A DNA stretch of 64,000 nt from contig JANUWF010000008.1 of the NCBI GenBank assembly GCA_026120185.1, positions 7,068,001-7,132,000 on the forward strand, given 5' to 3'. Position numbers and translations under genes: made by a program. This DNA comes from Voacanga thouarsii. Taxonomy: Eukaryota > Streptophyta > Magnoliopsida > Gentianales > Apocynaceae. Of this stretch, positions 1 to 11,689 are shown piece by piece. Within the stretch, counting starts at the first letter, position 1. Each line of letters opens with the position of its first letter. Below the pieces are notes generated by a model that saw nothing but the letters and a program-made list of their open reading frames with translations, searched no databases and was not told where the DNA came from.

Positions 1-3000
1 ACAATTACAGTTCAACTCAAGCAAATCTTGCATTTTCTCTCCTTTTTTCTTTCAACTCCTTCATCAACTCTTCTCTATTTTTTTCCAAGATCACTCGAAT
101 TTTCAGCGATGGTGTCAAGGACTTGATGTAAACTCAACTTTTACAGCTCAATCACCATTCCTCTTATGATCTTTCTTTTTTTCTTTTTCTTTTTTTTCTC
201 TCTTCTTTTGTTTTTCACTACTGTTGTTCTTTTCTTTCTCAGTTTCTCTCTTTCCATCTTTCCTAGCAGCTTTTTGGTTTTCTTTTCTTGTTTTCACCCT
301 TTCTTTTTCTTTCTCCGCATTCTTTTCTGTCTCTCTTTTTCTTTTTTTTTTTTTTCCAACTCAACACAACTATTGATGCATGACTGATAGTAACGAATTA
401 TGATCTTTCTCCAAGTATTCTCCCTCAACTTTCTCTTACATGCACTTTTATCCATCAAGAGAAATCTAAGATTTGAAAGAATTATTCAAACTCTCAGAAA
501 GAAAACAATGGACAAAGTATGATAACGGGTTTTAAGAAAGAAATTCACCCATGTAGGTTCAAAATAGGCACTAGGGATAATATAAAAAAAAATAAGTAGG
601 CTTGAAAAGCTCAAACTATCCAAAGAATGCCTATTATCGTCATCCCTAAGTTAAATCATGAATATCTTTCTTATTTCGCCTCGAGAGGTATTCAAGTAAG
701 TTCTAGAATGTTCCGTAAATTTTAGTAGAAAAAACAGGTTTAAGAACAATGTAACACATTTGATCAAGAACTACTTAGTCCAAGTGCGTGTGATAAGTCA
801 TGCATAAGCCATAAATGATATAGAACATATGCTCTATAATCCATCATAGAGACATGCATTAAGAATACAGCTTGAAATCTCAAAGAAAATTTAAAAAAAA
901 TGAAAATTTTTGCTCACAAGAAGGATAAAGGATAAAAGAATGATGCATAGAAGAATTTTCAATCGAACCACCCCCCCACACTTAAACTGGACATTGTCTA
1001 CAATGGCCAAAAATAAACACAATAAAGCATCTCCAATGGAACCAAAATTGAAAAAGGGTAGAAAATTTAAGCAATACTCCCCAAGTGTAGATTAGCTCCA
1101 ACATATGAGAAATTCATTCTTCAAGAAGTTGGAAGAATTATTGCAGCGAACTTCAACCTACAAATAGAAAGATGAACACATAAGTAAAAGCATAAAGAGT
1201 GATTGAAACAAAATAAAAATCAAGGAATAAGAAAGATAGAAAGTCAAAGCCTTTAAGTCCCCCTCAAAGTAGAGTCCTCCTTGTCTCCAAATTGTCCAAT
1301 AGCACCACGACCTCCAAAGGGCTCACAAGATCCACTTTGTCTCAACCCAAATCCACTTTGCAATTGGTTTTCTTTGTAGTGAGGAATTTCTCCGATTTTT
1401 TATACTCAAGAAAAACAAGAAGAATATCCAACGTAGATAGCAAAAGCATAATGTCAATCAATCGTCAATCATTATAGCAAAATATCACGACAAGGTTCTA
1501 TATAGGGGTGTACTCGAATCGAATCAAGTCAAACCCTGAAGTAATCAAGCTGAACTTTATTATTTTTACCGAAGGCTCGAATTCGAGCTCGAGTTCGATT
1601 CGAATATCAAATTCTAGCTCGAATTCGATTCGTTTAACATACTTAAAGCTCGAACTCGATTTGAAGCTCGATTATAATAAGCTAGAAAGCTCGAATTTGA
1701 GCTCGAGTTCGATTATAATATGCTCGAAAGCTCAAACTCGAGCTCGAATTTGAATTAAACTTGAATTTAACTATTAAAAAAATAATAAAATTTACAAAAT
1801 TAAATAATTATATATTAACTAATTAATCGAACATGTTCGCGAGCTTTCGAGCCTAATACTTGGATATTCGAATTCGGCTCGTTTAAAATTCGAACTTAAA
1901 CATAAGGCTTATATTCGAGCTCGAGCTCGAATTTTTCAAACTCGAGCCGAGCCCAAACATGTTTGATAAAGGCTCGATTCGAGTACACCCCTAGTTCTAT
2001 ATTCCATGATGTCCAAATTGGCAAAATTTCCAAAAAAAATACATAGCTCACCTTTAGAAGCAATTACAAGACTTAAAATCCATTCTATGCATTTTTGTCC
2101 ACCAAATAAACTCAACAATGATTTGTCCATGTCTAGGAAATTTTGCCTCAAAAACACCTATGCATAATACCAAGAAATTCAAGAAGATAAAATCGAGAAA
2201 GTTTTGCACCACTATGTTCCCCAACGTATAGGTTTTAAAAATTTTTAATCCATGGGGGATAATAAGAAGAAGAAGAAAAGTAATGTGAAGAAGAAAAAGG
2301 GGAAAATGAAGATGAAGAGAGGGAATAAAAGTATCATTCAAGGGGAATAGGAAAATAAAAGAAGAAAGAAAAATAGAAGAACAAGACAAATAAGAGAAAC
2401 AAACAAGAAAATCAAAGAAAAAGGAAACAAGAAGAAAAAAACAAAATAAGAAAAATTTGAGAAGAAAAGGAAAAAAAAGTAATGGAACAAACGAAAAAGG
2501 ACAAAAAGAAAAAGAGAACAAAAAAATTTTTTTTTTAAAATCGGAAAGGGAATAGTCTAGGACCGGTGTCGGCCAATTCCGGAACCGGCGCCGGTTGTGT
2601 TCTATCTAGGCGCTGATTTTTTTTTTTTTTTAATAACTAAAAACTATCCTAAATGCATAACCACGAATTCATAAATTAATTATTAAGCTAAGATTAAAAA
2701 TTGTAAATAAAGAAACAAATAATAAAATAAAATAACTTCAGTCTGTCTAAAATATTGTGTTCGCAAAAGTCCAAACCTGAAAATAAGAAGAGTTAGTATT
2801 GACTCAAAATTATAGACGTAGAAATTATCCAATTGAAAATACAAAGATTACACATATTCCATATTAACATTAGGTTAGTAAAATTAAATACCAAATATAC
2901 AATAAATACAAACATATAAAGACAAGTTATTTATTATGAACATGTATATACCTATTTACATATTTACAACAAATAGTGAAATTAAAATACAATTATACAA

Positions 3001-3105
3001 ACAACAAAATAGGCCACTTATTCATACAAGGAACATATATACATATAAACATTTTTACATATTTACATAGTTAAATCAACAAAATCCAAATTTTCATGAT
3101 ATTGT
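1..3105 (-). mobile_element. Internal leader of a Ty3/gypsy-type LTR element, truncated by the window edge
   Basis: This lies downstream (minus-strand sense) of the LTR and primer site at 3106-4593, so it is the internal region of that element. No gag or pol reading frame is recognisable. It holds long pyrimidine/purine blocks (170-360, 2255-2530) and a hAT MITE (1503-1993). The CACTTAAACTGGACATTGTC block near 980 resembles one near 41705 in the related element at 39272-44844, which supports a shared family. The far LTR lies outside the window. Confidence 0.55.
1503..1993. mobile_element. hAT-type MITE with CTCGA-rich interior
   Basis: The ends form a perfect 20-bp inverted repeat starting TAGGGGTGTACTCGAATC (1503-1522, complement ending at 1993). 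Both sides carry the 8-bp target duplication GTTCTATA (1495-1502 and 1994-2001). The 491-bp body has no coding capacity and is built from many degenerate CTCGA/TCGAG words, giving self-complementary potential. It inserted into the internal region of the gypsy element that leaves the window at the left. Confidence 0.92.
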
Positions 3106-3123
3106 TCCACGGCAACGGCGCCA
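3106..3123 (-). other. Primer binding site, tRNA-Asp type
   Basis: On the minus strand the sequence just after the LTR reads TGGCGCCGTTGCCGTGGA. This matches the 3' end of plant tRNA-Asp (complement TGGCGCCGTTGCCGGGGA) with one mismatch. This primer is known from the Athila/Tat branch of plant Ty3/gypsy elements. It fixes the element's orientation as minus. Confidence 0.75.
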
Positions 3124-3129
3124 AAAACT

Positions 3130-4593
3130 TGATATGTCTTTATTTGGGTATAAAAATCATATAAAAATAAATACATTCCCAATCAATTTTAAATTAAAAC
3201 GTTAACCCCAAATTACACATATGAGCAAGCGTACTCATCATTAACATAGCATAGGGTTTAAACGAGTGTCGATCCTCTAGGAACAAGTATGCATTAATCA
3301 CTTTTCTTTCATTATTTAACCGACCCCATAAAGTGAAAAATAAAATAAAAAGGAAAATAAAAGAAAATAAGAAAAAATAAAATAATATAGACATGTCAAT
3401 GATGGAGAATTATGTAACTTAAACAATTGCTTTGACAAACATGATCTTAAAGCACTTAACCATTATTATAACTCATTATCTTCTTGGCATCATGAAGGAT
3501 TAAGATAGATTCACTTCTTTTCCAATCCATGAAATCACTACCTTCTAGATAAATTAGCATCACATTCCTGTTTCAACTAATTCACTAAAAGATGCATTAA
3601 ACATAACCTTTAATTAAATTTCCATTCCCGGCAAACTTAAACATGAAATTAACCAATGAATCCATTTCTAGTAGATATCAGTTAACCTTTAATTACTAGT
3701 TCTTAGCAATTAACCCCTTTTCCAAGCAAGTTAGTAGACAACAAATATGAAATCAATGAATTGAAACCACCATCAACCCCTTTTCCAAGCAAGTTAATGG
3801 AAAGAAACAACCAATTAACTTCATAATACGCATAAGTAATTAAATACCAAGAATAACAATCAATTAATCAAAAGATCAAATAACTCTAAAAATTATGAAT
3901 ACCTAAAACAATGTCAAATTACATTAAAACAATTAATACATCATTGTTCAAGAAAAAGAAAACAAAGTAAAAGAAAGCACTCATAGACAAGCCTCCTTCT
4001 TCTTCCTTTGTAGACCTTCTAGCACAACCCTCCTTGAATTAAAGAATTTCTCCTTTTATTTGAGTGATTTTCTATGATGATCTATAAATTCCCCCCTTTT
4101 CTCTTGTGTTTTCCCTCTATTTATAGGCTTAAGAAGTGCCTAAACTCGTTGGTGTAAGGTTCTTGGCCGAGTAGAAGTAGAAAGATACTAAAAGCCCGCA
4201 GATTACCAAAAACCGTGTGCAAAAATCAAGGTTCCGCTTTATCTTCAGAGCACAGTCGGCGCCGATTGTGTTCTGTTTCTTCAGTCGTTCCCCATTTTTT
4301 TCTTGATTTCCACGTAATATTGTTCAGAGTACAGTCAGCACCAGTTTGGTTCTGTTTCAACATTTTTTATCGCCTCAAAGTACGTGCAAGCAGCACATGG
4401 CCGGCACCAGTTCCTCTGTTCTGTTTTGCGACGTTTTTGCTTTGTTTTACCTCTTAAATTTGAAATAATGTACAAAATACCTTTCTAAGGGCAAAATCTC
4501 AAATATGAAGAAATATGACTAGTTATTGAACAGAATATATCACAAAAGAGCCTCAAATAACTAATAAAAATATGACTAATTTAGGCCTTTTCA
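3130..4593 (-). repeat. 5' LTR of an Athila/Tat-like Ty3/gypsy element
   Basis: The LTR ends in CATATCA (plus strand TGATATG at 3130), five to six bases before the primer site. It shares blocks in the same order with the LTRs at 39272-40692 and 63661-64000: the ACACATATGAGCAAG...CTCATCATTA segment, the GAGTGTCGATCCTC...AGGAAC segment, and the AACTAATAAA...TATGACTAATTTAGG start. A TATA-like CTATTTATAGG lies near 4115-4130. The start at 4593 is inferred by alignment to the start of the other copies and is less certain than the other end. Confidence 0.65.
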
Positions 4594-4598
4594 GAAAT

Positions 4599-5078
4599 CG
4601 GGGCAAGAGTTTGAAATTAAAATACAATTTTCTAAAAATGATTGAGTTCTGAATAAACTCTTCATTAAAGCGTTTAAGAATTGCTTCCAGTAGGAAAATG
4701 ATATGCTTTTCTACAAAGGTTTTATTTGTCTTGATTCTTTCATAAAATACTAGCACACACGGGACTCACTGAGCGTTACACTTACACGTGTGTTATCTTT
4801 TTTGAAAAATTTAGGACAGAAGTACAGTGAAAATGCGGTGGACTCCCGAGGCTCATGCTACATCTTGGACTTGTTATACCCGTGAGTGTATGTATCAAAA
4901 GCTAAATTCTTGTACTATTCTATGTTGGAAAAAAATTTCCGCTACCTTTTGAGTAAAGTTTGTTTTAAAGACCTCTTGTCTGAGCAATCAATAGGGCAAC
5001 ATCCCACAATATTACAGCCCACTATGTTATGAAAATATGGAGTGTTATAATGATAGCTTGACATTAGCCTAACAGTAA
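4599..5078. other. Unassigned stretch between two gypsy remnants
   Basis: No gene is recognisable. It probably belongs to the truncated gypsy element whose integrase end follows at 5079, but only the part from 5079 can be read as protein. Confidence 0.3.
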
Positions 5079-5640
5079 ATGAAAAAGTATACAGACCAAA
5101 ACAAGAGGGACATTGAGTTCCAAGCAAGGAATCAGGTGGTGCTTAAATTGACTCCCCAGATTAGGAAAAATATCAACAGCAAGGCGATACATAGTGCATT
5201 GGTTCCTAAGTACGATGTACCTTTCAAGTTCTTTAAGAAAATTGGGATAGTAGTTTACAGATTGAAGCTACCTGCTATGTTGAAGATCCACCATGTGTTC
5301 TACGTGAGCTTCGGATAGGAAGCAAAAAGTCTGAACTTCACGAGTCAGTATGACAAGAAGATGGAGAGAATCTTAACTCACATGACCCAAGCACAAAATA
5401 AAAGAAACTGGTGGATGTAGTACTTCATCCATTAGAAGAGTGAGAATATTATTGATGTTATTTAGGAACATAATATGAGCTTGTGAGAGTTTAACAGGGA
5501 AATTACTGAGTATTGGATTACCCAACAACTCTTGACATCAACAAGGACATCAACCTCTCCAAGCGAAGAATGTATGTCAGGCCCTTGAATTTACCCTAGA
5601 GGCATATGGGACAATGCTTAGATCACTCGCGAGCTAAGAC
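5079..5640 (+). pseudogene. Ty3/gypsy integrase C-terminal remnant
   Basis: The frame from 5079 to 5318 reads as the integrase C-terminal segment before the chromodomain region: a Lys-rich start, a KLTPQIRK segment, LVPKYDVPFKFFKKIG, VVYRLKLPAMLKIHHVFYVSF. This pattern (LVPKY-GPF, YRLKLP, HPVFHVS) is typical of Ty3/gypsy polyproteins. After a stop at 5318 the similarity continues in broken form for about 300 bp. No reverse transcriptase is left upstream. Confidence 0.8.
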
Positions 5641-6915
5641 CATGGTAACAGGTAGGTGAGCCTGAGGGACAGGGAGGCTTAGTTGGATGTGAAGGCATAA
5701 ACAGCAAAGCCTGCACACTAAAGCAATCAAAACGTAGGAAAAATATGAACAGCGGAAGAATTGTTAATACCTCTACGCTTTAAAAATTTCTTAGACACCG
5801 AGGAAGATGTCTGAAAAATAGGGATATCTTCACTCTGACTTGTCGAGACCTTAGGATCGAAACCCACTAGCCGTCTGCTTCTTCTGGGCATGAACACACA
5901 CAAGACTTCGATATTACAGAATATAACCTCTGCCGAAACACAGTGAATGCTGATAGGAAAGGGAAAAATGATCTTCCTACTTCAACTCAGTGCTAACAAG
6001 CAACGATCAAAAAGAAGTTGTCTATTTGTTCTCTAGAAAAGAAAGCTAACGAACAAAGAGAGACCAGCGGCAAGAGAAAAGAGGTAGACTTGTGTTAACC
6101 TTTTGTGTTTTTTTCTTCTGGATATCGAAAAAACCAAAAACCACACGGACTCTAAATAAAGGGCTATTCGGGTAAATCCTATGATATCCTCTTGGAATTT
6201 CAAAAACTAAAGACACAGCCAAAGAATCCATTTCTATTTAACCTTAACAAAGTTAGAATTAAACATGGACCTCCGGTCCAACTTGTTGGGCCAGCTAAGA
6301 AATTAATTAACTGGACTAGGGCTAAAACGAGCCCAACAGATAATTAATTAATTAACCAAGCTTGGAGCAAACAATTTTCTTCAAGCCTTTCCTAGTTCAG
6401 ACCAGGCCAACCTTAATTATTTAATCTAGGCTCAAACCCTAAATAATTAATTGTCCAACTAAACCAAGCCAATTTAAAAAAACTCTCTTTAGACCTTTTA
6501 TTTTATTTTAGCCCAATAAATAAACTAGGCTACCTAAATAAAATAAAATCCAATTTATCCAAGACCAATTCCAGAACCCAACACCATATGACTTATGGGC
6601 TTTTTTAGGAACCAAAAGACACATTGCATTGGCTACTAAAATGACGAAAATATCCATGTTATATAAATAGCTATATTTTTCATTTTAAATATTTCTTAAT
6701 AGCACAATAAGAAAATATTGACCCCAAGGACAATGATGTGTTAGCAATATCTCCAACCTACAAGTGTAATGACTAAAAGACCCATCTACGCATTGTTGTA
6801 CATTTAGAGAGGAAGAAGTGTACTAACACCTCTCTAAATGACATCTACCATCCTTAGACCTCTAATCCAATGATCTATGACTTCTTGAAATATTTTCACT
6901 TTCCAAGGGAGCTAT

Positions 6916-9900
6916 TATTAGTGTTGTGCCCTAGAGGCAATCACTTGTACATTGTATATGACACATTTTATTTTAATAAAAGGCATTATTTATCTTACAG
7001 TTTCTTTTGTTTACTTTTAAGTAATATAACTGTTCAATAAAGTCCCTAGTACAACACTGTGTTAAGAAAATCATGATAGAGATTATGATATGAGATTCTT
7101 ACTACGTTGTATAGTGTTAGTACTTAAATAGTCCCTAGTCATAATATCAATGAGACAGGACATCATTAATGCGTGAAGACTAGCATGTGTTAGACTTCCT
7201 GATTTGATCAGGCAGTGGTTCTCATATCCGTGAGTATTGAGATACTCAAAATTAACACACGGATACTTGTTAATGGAACAAGTTCATTGGATGACCAAGC
7301 TATGAGATAATCACATGGATAACTATTTCGTGCCAGTGATATAATCTCAACACAGCAAACGTGCAAGTATCCTTATGTTAGGATTCGTGGACTCCTAAAC
7401 GCGGAAAACATCTACGAATCCCTCCCGAGGACCCAAGTAAACGATTAAGATGATCTAAGGTTTAAGAATTACCTCTGGTTGCTGTAATCGAAATCCTTCG
7501 ATTCTGGTTGCGCTGTTGTACGTTCAACCCGAACAATCACCAGACGCTGCAGTATGCGAACGTCCTCTATTGGATACACACCGCGAACTCACTCGATACC
7601 CGGGGAGTGCTAGCGCCTAGGGTTTGAGAGGTTTTTTTTTCTTTTCTGGTAGAGAATGGCACGAATGTTCTCAACCGAAAAATTGGACTATTGAAAAGAC
7701 GGCTAGGGTTTTCTTAAAAACCCCCGAACCTCTTAGAGTCCAACCCTAATAATATCTTATCATATTCTAATTTAACTTCAAATTAAGTTAAAACTGATAT
7801 GATAAGATTCTGCCATTATCTCGGTAATTTAACTAATTAATTTACCGAGTCAGATTCTTATAATCTGGACATCATCCAGATACATCGAATGTGGACATAT
7901 TTCCAGATTCATTGTATCTGGTAAATTTTCTAAGTACGATTAACTTAGATATATTTCCAGATTCATCGAACCTGGTCACCATAAAAATAACCTAACAAGT
8001 TCGCTTATTGTGTGACCCTATAGGTTCATTTAACACTGGCAGTGTTCCTAAATCATATTTAAATGGCTCACAAGTTATAAGCGATTTCTAGCAAAACATT
8101 ATAACTATCCAGGTTAAATGAAGATCGGTGATCTCTTTGAACCAAACCATAATTTTATATTTAGTCTTTTTGTCACACGATATCCAGATTAAGCATAAGG
8201 CACGGAGCATGTCATCCTTATTAAGCTTAATCAATTATTTCTTGATTTCATAGTAGACTGTTCAAACAAATGATATCAATATCTTAGATTGATATATTTG
8301 AGCACGGCCATGCATTTTTAACAGTCTAACTTATCAAGGGGCCCATAGATATCTCTCCCATAACTGAGAGGGACAAATTCCTTCGCAATCAATTATATTC
8401 CTCTCCTTGATTTATTCTATATCCAACAGTAGTCTAATTTATTATCTGGTTAAAGACAACTTTAGACAATGTCAAAATATAGAATTTATCAAGTAGGAAA
8501 CTATGATGAATATAGGTCGAAGGACTTTCAATATTATTATGGCTAGAAAGTACTTATGACATATTCCATGAAGTACTCTCATAGTAGGTCATGTCCAATA
8601 CAATATTCTTTAACATTTATTTATGTCTTGACTCGATATCACAAATATCCATGGCCAGTAAAACATAGCCATCAAGTCACAAACATATTAATCTTAATTT
8701 ATTATTATTCCAATAATAATAATCGATCAGGGACAGTTTTAGAATAGTCATTGTATTCATTATAGGGTTTTACTATCAAGTCACGTACTTGATGACCAAC
8801 AAAATAGAACTCACTATTCATGGAAAGGAAAGCCTCATATTATTATATAAAACATAATGACAATAGTATAAGTACAAATTGACTCTAGGGCATATCCCTA
8901 ACACCTTAGACTTGAGATCTCCAAGGTACTTTGTTTGCTGAGCATTGTATTTTGATTCCAATCGCTGTAGCTCGATCGAGAGCCGCTTATGAGATGGATA
9001 TTGGGTACATTGTGAGGTAGACGAAAGTAGTTAAGAGGGTCAATAAAGGATTCACCACTCCTAATAGTAGGGGCGAATATCTCACAGCCACTTGTAGGAA
9101 TTACTACTCGAGAAGTCCTTGGCCAAGGCGATAGTATATTGGAAATAGTTCCAAATGATACACATCTAGAGTAGTGGGTTTCTGGTACAAGTACTATTGT
9201 ATTCGGAGGGAGTTGGCACTAATTCCGTATTTCAAAGCGAATGAGATATTGTATGGTGAAAGGAGTTAATTGCACTGTAGTTTGTTATTGAAGGGTTCAT
9301 GTCAAGCCACTTGACTTCCTGGACTCTTGGGTGATCATGATGTGTTGCTAGATACCGCTCATGATCTCGGAATATGTGTTTATTAATTGATGAATTAATA
9401 AACTAATCCTGATTAGAATTAATAGGAGTAGTTCTAATTAATTATGGATTATTAATTTCAAAGACGTTTGGATTAATTCATGTTCGCTACCAATTGACTG
9501 GGAAACTTAATAAGTCACACACAATATTGGATTATATACTCAATATGTTATTTGATAACATAGTGGGGTTAATTGCGAGAAAGAGAAATTGTTGTGGCCA
9601 AATTATAATTAGTTATAATTGTGGTCCAAATTATAATTGTGAGAACTTGATATTTCCAATTACAATTAGAAAATTCTAATAGGATTAGAATTCTCAATTT
9701 TAGTGGGGTTTTTTGGTTTATATGTATGATATACTCGAAACCCTAGCTAAGGTTAGATTCACGGAAACCCTAGGCAACAAACGACTTCTTCTCTTCTCTC
9801 TCTATCACGTAGTTTTTCTAAAAAACAAGTAACCCTAGCCGCCACTTAGATTTTCTGCTAGCACAGAAAACTTCGTGCTTGAGTGTATCCTCTGTGTGGA

Positions 9901-10158
9901 TTACTGTTAGAGATAATCACACACTGTAATTATAGTGGTTGGACGTTCAACTCTTGTGGAGTTTGATCAAGAGGATTGCTAGATCGCACCTCGACTTGAA
10001 GAAGAAAAATTTTTGTTCTTCGGACGATCAAAGAAAGGTAAAAAGTTGTCACCTTTGTTATCTTTGTGTCTTATTTTACACACATATGCGGATCTTGGGA
10101 TGGTGTCTCGTTTTATTTTTCAACTGCGCTATATATGATATGCGTGAGATACCCAACA
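6916..10158 (+). mobile_element. Solo LTR (copia-type, CCCTAGAG start) nested in the family B solo LTR
   Basis: It starts TATTAGTGTTGTGCCCTAGA at 6916 (a decayed TG end; the related inner LTR starts TGTTAGGGATATGCCCTAGA) and ends GATACCCAACA at 10158. The flanks are GCTAT (6911-6915) and GCTAC (10159-10163), a 4/5 target duplication. Removing it restores continuity with the other family B LTR copies. Without its own 1528-bp insert it would be about 1.7 kb. Only short frames (such as 9939-10211) occur and they show no domain. Confidence 0.8.
7376..8903 (-). mobile_element. Innermost solo LTR of the triple nest
   Basis: On the minus strand it starts TGTTAGGGATATGCCC at 8903 and ends CGAATCCTAACA at 7376. 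It is flanked by identical 5-bp copies of CCTTA (7371-7375 and 8904-8908). Its first 20 bases resemble the start of the LTR it sits in, so the two belong to related families inserted in opposite orientations. No coding sequence is present. Confidence 0.9.
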
Positions 10159-10818
10159 GCTACCCTAAAGAAAACATCCAAGTCATGTTCCTCAAGGCCC
10201 TAGAAATTTAGATCATTTGAACAGTCACAGGGGCGATATAGCATAGAAGTTATCTTGTACAAGTTTGTCATAACTAACTAGTCATATATACCCAACATAC
10301 AAGTATATTGGTCCTACAATAGAACATCAACTATAGTACATCAGAACATATGCTTCTAGCTTCGTCAGACCACCAACTCATACTCAATCTGTAGAGTATA
10401 AATTCATGCTGTAGTAGTAGTAGTTTAGGTTTCTTCCGTATAGTACTTTCAAAAAACACTACTACAAGTCTAGTTCTACATATTCAAAATACAATTGTGT
10501 TTTGAAGTGAGAGGACTACTCACTGGCAAGTAAGTCATTTCCCATTTAGAATTCATAATATAATAACCTTACCATGATAAGATTCTCATTCTCATCATTC
10601 GGTTAAGAACAATAGTTTATGTATTAAGTAACCCATAGTCCATATCTTACTGTAAAAGACCTCCATTCACATGAACCATTTACTTAAACACAATAGGTCT
10701 TTTCCAGCAAAATTATGCACAAAAGTAATGTAAATTTCACAAACAATTTCTGAGAATTAATATAAATTAAGATTACATCAGAAACCTAGTCTAAAACGGC
10801 ATACATTCCAACAGGATG

Positions 10819-11689
10819 TTGGTGATAAGACTTGATGAATGAACTGTAAAGGGAACTTGGATGTTCGAAATAGGTTATAAAGCATGGAATCAAGATCAAG
10901 GCTTTGGGAAGGTTCCTAGACTTAGTAAAGAGATGGACCAAAGCTTGGTGGACTAACTTACCTATGTAAACTGGCCAGACAAACATGAGACATGTATGGA
11001 CCTAAAGTTGGAGGCAGACTGATTTGTGGTTGATAGCCTTGGCCTACAAAAAGGGATTAGTTCAAGTGCTTAGTCCACAAGGAGGAGGCAAATTCTAAGG
11101 TGGAGAACGAGTCTTATCCAAGATTAAGGCTAAAGTCTTATCCCGATAGATTAGGGATAATGTCCTATTTGATGGATTGCTCTAACGGTAGAGATCTTCC
11201 AAATATTTAAGGATATACCCCACATAGATGAGTCCAAGGCAGAGTTAGATTTATAGTTGCTTGAGGACTACTCTAAGGAAGCTCTATAAATAGCCTAGGC
11301 ATTCAATTGTAATTCATTCTTCTCATTCATCATTATTGTAAAGAATTCTTGAAGAGAAAATACATAAGAAACTTAGTTTAGGCTTGGGCGGAAGTCTAGC
11401 ACAAACTGAGTGATTATTTGTAAATCATAAAGATTTGGTATTTGTCTCTTATTATCCTTATTCATTCACTAATGGAAGTTCAAAGTTAGGTAGGGCCTAT
11501 AATTGTCATGCGTTTTCTTCTTCTCTACTTTTTTGGTGTGTTGTGCTTGTGTGGTTGATAAGGTTAAGTAACTTGATTTAGTTAAGTAGCTACTAGTGTA
11601 AGATTTTAAGTATAGATAACAATCCAAGCCTTACAATACCTTGTGAGTAAAAAAACTATTTGATAAAACTAAAGCCTAGTGCATCTTTG
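10819..11689 (+). repeat. Probable LTR-like 3' end of the gypsy element carrying the integrase remnant
   Basis: If the nested solo LTRs (5690-10813) and one target copy are removed, this segment directly continues the gypsy remnant. It has a TATA-like CTCTATAAATAGCC at 11282-11295 followed by an untranslated stretch, as in an LTR promoter. I could not define the LTR ends or find a second copy, so this is an inference. Confidence 0.35.

Larger units (their letters stand above)
5690..10813 (-). mobile_element. Solo LTR of copia family B, interrupted by nested insertions
   Basis: The minus-strand start TGTTGGAATGTATGCC is at 10813 and the end CTTCA at 5690; identical 5-bp copies of GGATG flank it (5685-5689, 10814-10818). 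Its two halves (5690-6915 and 10164-10813) align along their length with the family B LTRs at 36036-37962, 53783-55393 and 61088-63014. No internal coding region is left, so it is a solo LTR formed by recombination. The gap between the halves is the nested insertion at 6916-10158. Confidence 0.88.

Noticed and set aside
166..387. 73-codon Phe-rich frame at the left edge
   Set aside because: Poly-T/CTTT tract translation; no gene features.
2054..2521. 155-codon Phe/Leu-rich frame that looks like a membrane protein
   Set aside because: It is a translation of a purine tract read on the other strand, inside a retroelement leader.
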